Assembly (NCBI GenBank): GCA_947449135.1
Contig: CANFQO010000012.1
Location: 1-62,135 of the forward strand
Origin: Planctomycetaceae bacterium
Lineage (GTDB): Bacteria; Planctomycetota; Planctomycetia; Pirellulales; UBA1268
Direction of reading: 5' to 3'
Length of the DNA: 62,135 nt
Below the pieces are notes generated by a model. It saw nothing but the letters and a program-made list of their open reading frames with translations. It did no database searches and was not told the origin of the DNA. This document shows positions 58,383 through 62,135 of the stretch, piece after piece. The number at the start of each line of letters is the position of its first letter. Positions within the stretch are counted from its first letter, which is position 1. The position numbers and the translations under genes are program-made.

Positions 58383-58754
58383 TCAGTGCCCAACCGGCCA
58401 TGAGAAGAGCCGGATGCGGTTACCGTCGGGGTCAGCCGTAACGAGTTCACGAAAACCCTCGGCGTGCAGCTTCGGCGCCGTCACAGTGGAGTCGGTCTCG
58501 GCCAGCCGGGCGTGCACCGTGTCCAGATCGACCACCTCGAAGCCCAGACTCCACCGCTGGCTCGGCTCACCCGGCGACGAGCGACTGAGAATGGCCAGCC
58601 GGGTGTCGCCTGCCTCGAAGAGCGCGTAGCCGTCGTCCACGACGCGGACGAGCACCCGCAGGCCCAGCACGTTGCGATACCAGTCGATCAGTTCGGCCCA
58701 CCGGGCGGTCCGCAACTCGACGCTAAATAGGCTGGGACGCTGATGAAGGGTCAT
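58383..58754 (-). CDS. VOC-family (glyoxalase-like) protein
   Basis: 123 residues from the ATG at 58754. One glyoxalase/bleomycin-resistance domain: SVELRTARWAELIDWYRNVL at the start, LGLRVLVRVVDDGYALFEAG, LGFEVVDLDTVHARL and a C-terminal ADPDGNRIRLFSW. Metal ligands typical of VOC enzymes (a His/Glu pair) are only partly conserved, so the enzyme class is unclear. It faces the lactonase gene and lies divergent from lysS. Confidence 0.8.
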   Translation of the reverse strand: MTLHQRPSLFSVELRTARWAELIDWYRNVLGLRVLVRVVDDGYALFEAGDTRLAILSRSSPGEPSQRWSLGFEVVDLDTVHARLAETDSTVTAPKLHAEGFRELVTADPDGNRIRLFSWPVGH

Positions 58755-58914
58755 AGTACCGGGCTTTATACACCGTGCTTTTCCCCCTGCGCCACCCGGG
58801 GAAATTCCACCTTCTCCAAATGGCCGTAAAAGCTGACAATCCGGGTTTCCGATTTCTGGTTGCCAGATTCCTGTTTCTGCCGCCGTTCCCCTCTCCCCCG
58901 TCCCCGAGACGCAC

Positions 58915-60486
58915 GTGTCACAGCCTACGGAACATTCTCCTGTCGCCCCGTCCGCCGCCCACCATGACGGCACGGCTCCCGCCGCTCCCGCCCCCGGATC
59001 TCCCGCAGGTGGCAGTACCACCAAGTCGACCCTGGAAAAGGCCCGTCGCGACAAGCTCGAAAAGCTCCGCGGCCTCGGGCTCGACCCCTGGGGCAAGCGG
59101 TACGACGGCGCCACGCCGATCGGGCAGGTCCGCGAGGTGGGCGAGACGCTCGACAAGTCTCCCGAATTCAGCGGCGGCCCCACCGTCCGCGTGGCCGGTC
59201 GGATCATGCTCCTGCGGAGCGCCGGCAGCCTCGTCTTCATCGATCTCGTCGACCGTACCGGCCGGATCCAGATCATGCTCGGCAAGAAGCAGGTCGGACC
59301 CGACGCCTGGAAGATCATCGACTGCCTCGATCTGGGCGATCTGGTCGGCTTCGACGGGCGGCTCGGTCACTCCAAGACGGGAGAGATGACTGTCTTCGCC
59401 TCGGGTGTCGAGTTTCTGACAAAGTCACTGGAAACGCCTCCCGACAAGTTCCATGGCCTGGTCGATGCCGACCTCCGCCAGCGGATGCGGTACCTCGATC
59501 TCATCCATGGCGAGGGTGTCCGCGACCGCTTCGTGGCCCGCTGCCGGATCGTGGAGGCGGTGCGGCGGGTGCTCACGTCCCGCGGCTACCTGGAGGTGGA
59601 GGGCCCCACGCTGCAGGAGAGCGCCGGTGGCGCGGCGGCGCGGCCATTCAAGACCCACCACAACGCGCTCGACATGCCGCTGGTGCTTCGCATCGCGCTG
59701 GAGCTGCATCTCAAGCGTCTGCTCGTGGGCGGCATGGAACGGGTCTTTGAACTCGGCCGTGTCTATCGCAACGAAGGTGTGAGCCCACGGCATAATCCAG
59801 AGTTCACGATGATGGAGGCCTACGAGGCCTACGGCGACTACTTCACGATGATGGACCTCACCGAGGCGATCTTCCTGGAGGCGGCACAGGCCGCGGGCAC
59901 ACCGACGCGGTTTGAATGGATGGGGCACACGGTCGACCTCACGCCCCCCTTCCGCCGGGCAAAATACGATGATCTGCTCGCCGAGGTCACCGGCTGCAAT
60001 CCAGCCGATCCGGCGAGCGTCGCCGCGGCGGCGGCGGCCCAGGGCATCGAGACCGCCGGCCGTCATGCCGATGTGATCAAGAGCGATCTCTTCGAGGCCA
60101 CGGTCGAAAAGACGCTCTCCGGACCGGTGTTCGTCATCGATTATCCCGCGGCCATCTGCCCGCTCACCAAGCGCAAGGCCGACGCACCGCACGTGGCCGA
60201 GCGGTTTGAGCTCTACGTGGCCGGGATCGAACTGGCCAACGCCTATACCGAACTCAACGACCCCGACCTGCAGGAGGAACTCTTCCGCACACAGCTGGCC
60301 GGGCTCGCCCAGGAGGAATCGATGGCGCGGATGGACACCGACTTCATTCGTGCCCTGCGGCACGGCATGCCGCCGGCCGGCGGCCTGGGAATCGGCATCG
60401 ACCGGCTGGTGATGTTTCTCACCGCTGCCCCGTCGATCCGCGATGTGATCCTGTTTCCGATCCACCGTCCGCACGCGGAGAGTTGA
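58915..60486 (+). CDS. lysS: Lysyl-tRNA synthetase, class II
   Basis: 523 residues from a GTG at 58915. An Ala/Pro-rich N-terminal extension of about 38 residues is unusual for the family. The OB-fold anticodon-binding domain (GPTVRVAGRIMLLR) precedes the class II catalytic core: motif 2 ELGRVYRNEGVSPRHNPEF and motif 3 GLGIGIDRLVMFL, both intact. It charges tRNA-Lys in the cytoplasm. The permease gene follows 42 nt downstream. Confidence 0.94.
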   Translation: MSQPTEHSPVAPSAAHHDGTAPAAPAPGSPAGGSTTKSTLEKARRDKLEKLRGLGLDPWGKRYDGATPIGQVREVGETLDKSPEFSGGPTVRVAGRIMLLRSAGSLVFIDLVDRTGRIQIMLGKKQVGPDAWKIIDCLDLGDLVGFDGRLGHSKTGEMTVFASGVEFLTKSLETPPDKFHGLVDADLRQRMRYLDLIHGEGVRDRFVARCRIVEAVRRVLTSRGYLEVEGPTLQESAGGAAARPFKTHHNALDMPLVLRIALELHLKRLLVGGMERVFELGRVYRNEGVSPRHNPEFTMMEAYEAYGDYFTMMDLTEAIFLEAAQAAGTPTRFEWMGHTVDLTPPFRRAKYDDLLAEVTGCNPADPASVAAAAAAQGIETAGRHADVIKSDLFEATVEKTLSGPVFVIDYPAAICPLTKRKADAPHVAERFELYVAGIELANAYTELNDPDLQEELFRTQLAGLAQEESMARMDTDFIRALRHGMPPAGGLGIGIDRLVMFLTAAPSIRDVILFPIHRPHAES

Positions 60487-60528
60487 GAAGGCCCGCGTCC
60501 TGACCTGGCACGCGCCTTACGAACCACC

Positions 60529-62135
60529 ATGTACAAACTCCTCCTCTGCTGGCGGTATCTCCGCACCCGCTGGATCGCGCTGGTGTGTGTCGCCAGCGTG
60601 ATGCTCGGCGTGGCGACGATGATCGTCGTCAATGCGGTGATGGCGGGATTCGCACACGAGATGCAGACGCGGATTCACGGGATCCTCTCCGATCTCGTGT
60701 TCGAGAGTCACTCGCTCTCGGGCTTCCAGGATCCGAAGTGGCATATGGAGGAGATCACCCGTGCGGCCGGCGGCGACATCGAAGGCATGACGCCGACCGT
60801 GGCCGTGCCCGCGATGCTCAGCTTCCAGGTCCGTGGCCAGTGGCTCACCCGTCAGGTGATGTTCATCGGCATCGATGAGGCGACGCACAGCCTCGTCAGC
60901 GACTTTGGCACCTACCTGCAGCATCCCGAGAACCGCCGGCAACTCTCCTTCGCGCTTCGCGACGGCGGCTATGACACCTTCGACAGCCAGGCCGAAGGCC
61001 AGGCCGGCGAGAACGGACCAACCCGGCCCGCCATGGAAGGGGCTGGCTGGACGCACCGGCGAATGAGGGTGGCCCGGGAAAAGCTCTGGCGCGAGAAGAC
61101 GAAAGCCCGCAGTGACTCGGCCGCGGAGCCGACTCGCCCGATCGATCAGCAGGTCGACGCCGTGCTGGCCGCCACCAGTGCCGATGGCGAGCAGCCCGCG
61201 GCCACGGGCGATCCGGCTGGCCCACAGTCAAGCGACGCTGCGGCCGGCACGCCGGCCGCAGACGCGTCACGCCGCGATCCCTTCCGCGCCGTCCGGCCGG
61301 AGGAGGGGGACACGATGGACCCCGCCAATGAGCAGTTCACCGGCATCGTGCCGGGCATCGGGCTGGCGAGCTTCCGCGATTCCGATGGGGTCGACCGGTT
61401 CCTCGTGCTGCCCGGCGACGACGTGAAGATCACCTTTCCCACTGCCGGCACACCGCCGAAGGCCGTCAGTGACACGTTCACGATCGTCGACTTCTACGAA
61501 AGCAAGATGAGCGAATACGACTCGAACTTCGTCTTCGTGCCGATCGCCGCCCTGCAACGGATGCGGGGCATGATCGATCCGCAGACGGGCATCCCGAGCG
61601 TCAACTCGATCCAGATCCGGCTCAAGCCCGGCGCCGATCTGAACGTCGTCCGCGATCGGCTGCGGAAGGCCTTCCCGGCCGAGATGTACGCGGTCTCCAC
61701 CTGGCGGGACAAGCAGGGGCCGCTCCTTTCCGCCGTCGACATGGAGATGGCCGTGCTCAACATCCTCTTGTTCCTGATCATCGCGGTCGCCGGTTTCGGC
61801 ATCCTCGCCATCTTCTTCATGATCGTGGTGGAGAAGACACGCGACATCGGGATTCTCAAGTCGCTCGGTGCCGGCTCCACCGGCATCGCCGGCATCTTCC
61901 TGGGCTACGGTCTGTTCCTCGGGCTCGTCGGAGCTGGAGTCGGACTGGCGCTGGGGCTGGCGATCACCTGGAACATCAACGCGATCCGCGTTGGCGTGGA
62001 ATGGTGCACCGGGCAGCGGGTGTTCGATCCCTCGATCTACTACTTCTTCAAGATCCCCACGATCGTGAATCCCTTCACGGTGGCCTGGATCATCGCCGGC
62101 GCCGTGGGGATCGCCGTGGCGGCCAGCGTGCTGCC
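60529..62135 (+). CDS. LolC/LolE-like ABC transporter permease (3'-partial)
   Basis: The frame is open from the ATG at 60529 to the right edge with no stop; 535 residues are visible. An N-terminal membrane helix (LVCVASVMLGVATMIVV) and a large periplasmic domain precede a helix cluster (NILLFLIIAVAGFGILAIFF and VVEKTRDIGILKSLGAGS), the FtsX/MacB-type permease order seen in LolC/E. Lol permeases release lipoproteins from the inner membrane. Residues about 190-265 are an Ala/Asp/Pro/Gly-rich insertion in the periplasmic domain. The companion ATPase is probably beyond the edge. Confidence 0.82.
   Translation, partial: MYKLLLCWRYLRTRWIALVCVASVMLGVATMIVVNAVMAGFAHEMQTRIHGILSDLVFESHSLSGFQDPKWHMEEITRAAGGDIEGMTPTVAVPAMLSFQVRGQWLTRQVMFIGIDEATHSLVSDFGTYLQHPENRRQLSFALRDGGYDTFDSQAEGQAGENGPTRPAMEGAGWTHRRMRVAREKLWREKTKARSDSAAEPTRPIDQQVDAVLAATSADGEQPAATGDPAGPQSSDAAAGTPAADASRRDPFRAVRPEEGDTMDPANEQFTGIVPGIGLASFRDSDGVDRFLVLPGDDVKITFPTAGTPPKAVSDTFTIVDFYESKMSEYDSNFVFVPIAALQRMRGMIDPQTGIPSVNSIQIRLKPGADLNVVRDRLRKAFPAEMYAVSTWRDKQGPLLSAVDMEMAVLNILLFLIIAVAGFGILAIFFMIVVEKTRDIGILKSLGAGSTGIAGIFLGYGLFLGLVGAGVGLALGLAITWNINAIRVGVEWCTGQRVFDPSIYYFFKIPTIVNPFTVAWIIAGAVGIAVAASVL

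Overview
The window is high-GC DNA from a planctomycete, most likely of the Pirellulales type. This is an inference from gene content: DUF1501, DUF1552, DUF1549/DUF1553 and DUF1587-1588 cytochrome proteins with CxxCH motifs, a PVC-type haem-binding dehydrogenase-like protein, DUF1080, a BBP7-like outer-membrane barrel, and giant repeat-built surface proteins, one with an N-terminal LEPR-like motif. No rRNA, CRISPR array, transposase or integrase was seen.

Layout. Nt 1-18,721: two giant repetitive surface proteins, the first truncated by the left edge, flank an exported beta-barrel protein. Nt 18,767-22,513: a bicupin, a RelE-like toxin/antitoxin pair, a BtuF-like protein and the end of an export cluster. 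Nt 21,482-27,112 (minus): PSD1 cytochrome, DUF1501 and ThuA-like genes in one apparent operon. Nt 27,187-30,578: a secreted hydrolase, hflK-hflC and a GIY-YIG protein. Nt 30,538-33,981: a DUF6428-ArsC fusion divergent from an exported KatG. Nt 33,990-36,679: a secreted 19-repeat leucine-rich protein and a BASS transporter. Nt 36,740-37,035: a DUF433 antitoxin with a broken toxin partner. Nt 37,192-41,108: a DUF1552 gene overlapping a DUF1587-1588 cytochrome gene.

Nt 41,276-46,883 is the most unusual part. An intact tRNA with anticodon CAU sits at its right end (minus strand). Two extra copies of the 3' half of this tRNA plus its downstream flank lie to the left, all in the same orientation. 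They bound two cargo segments: one with a Phd/VapC-like pair and a short-chain dehydrogenase, the other with a DUF4160/DUF2442 pair, a 62-residue protein, nagB, nagA and the tail of a transthyretin-like gene. The second and third copies form a 191-bp direct repeat that also duplicates the start of the dehydrogenase gene and cuts into the transthyretin-like gene. This looks like repeated insertion or duplication at a tRNA. Three partner genes of small two-gene modules (VapC, DUF4160, DUF5615) carry frameshifts or truncations while the adjacent antitoxin-like genes look intact.

Nt 47,024-62,135 returns to ordinary chromosomal content: a lipocalin, a 44-residue ORF, an MgtA-type P-type ATPase divergent from a KefB-like antiporter, a PVC haem-binding protein, DUF1080, DUF983, an SMP-30-like lactonase, a small repeat region, a VOC protein, lysS and a LolC/E-like permease cut by the right edge.

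Reading the genes together: exported cytochrome/sulfatase-like, DUF1080, ThuA and lactonase proteins fit the planctomycete habit of degrading sugars in a large periplasm, and nagBA fits amino-sugar use. KatG, ArsC, HflKC and MgtA are stress and homeostasis functions. All family names come from reading translations by eye; no database search was run.
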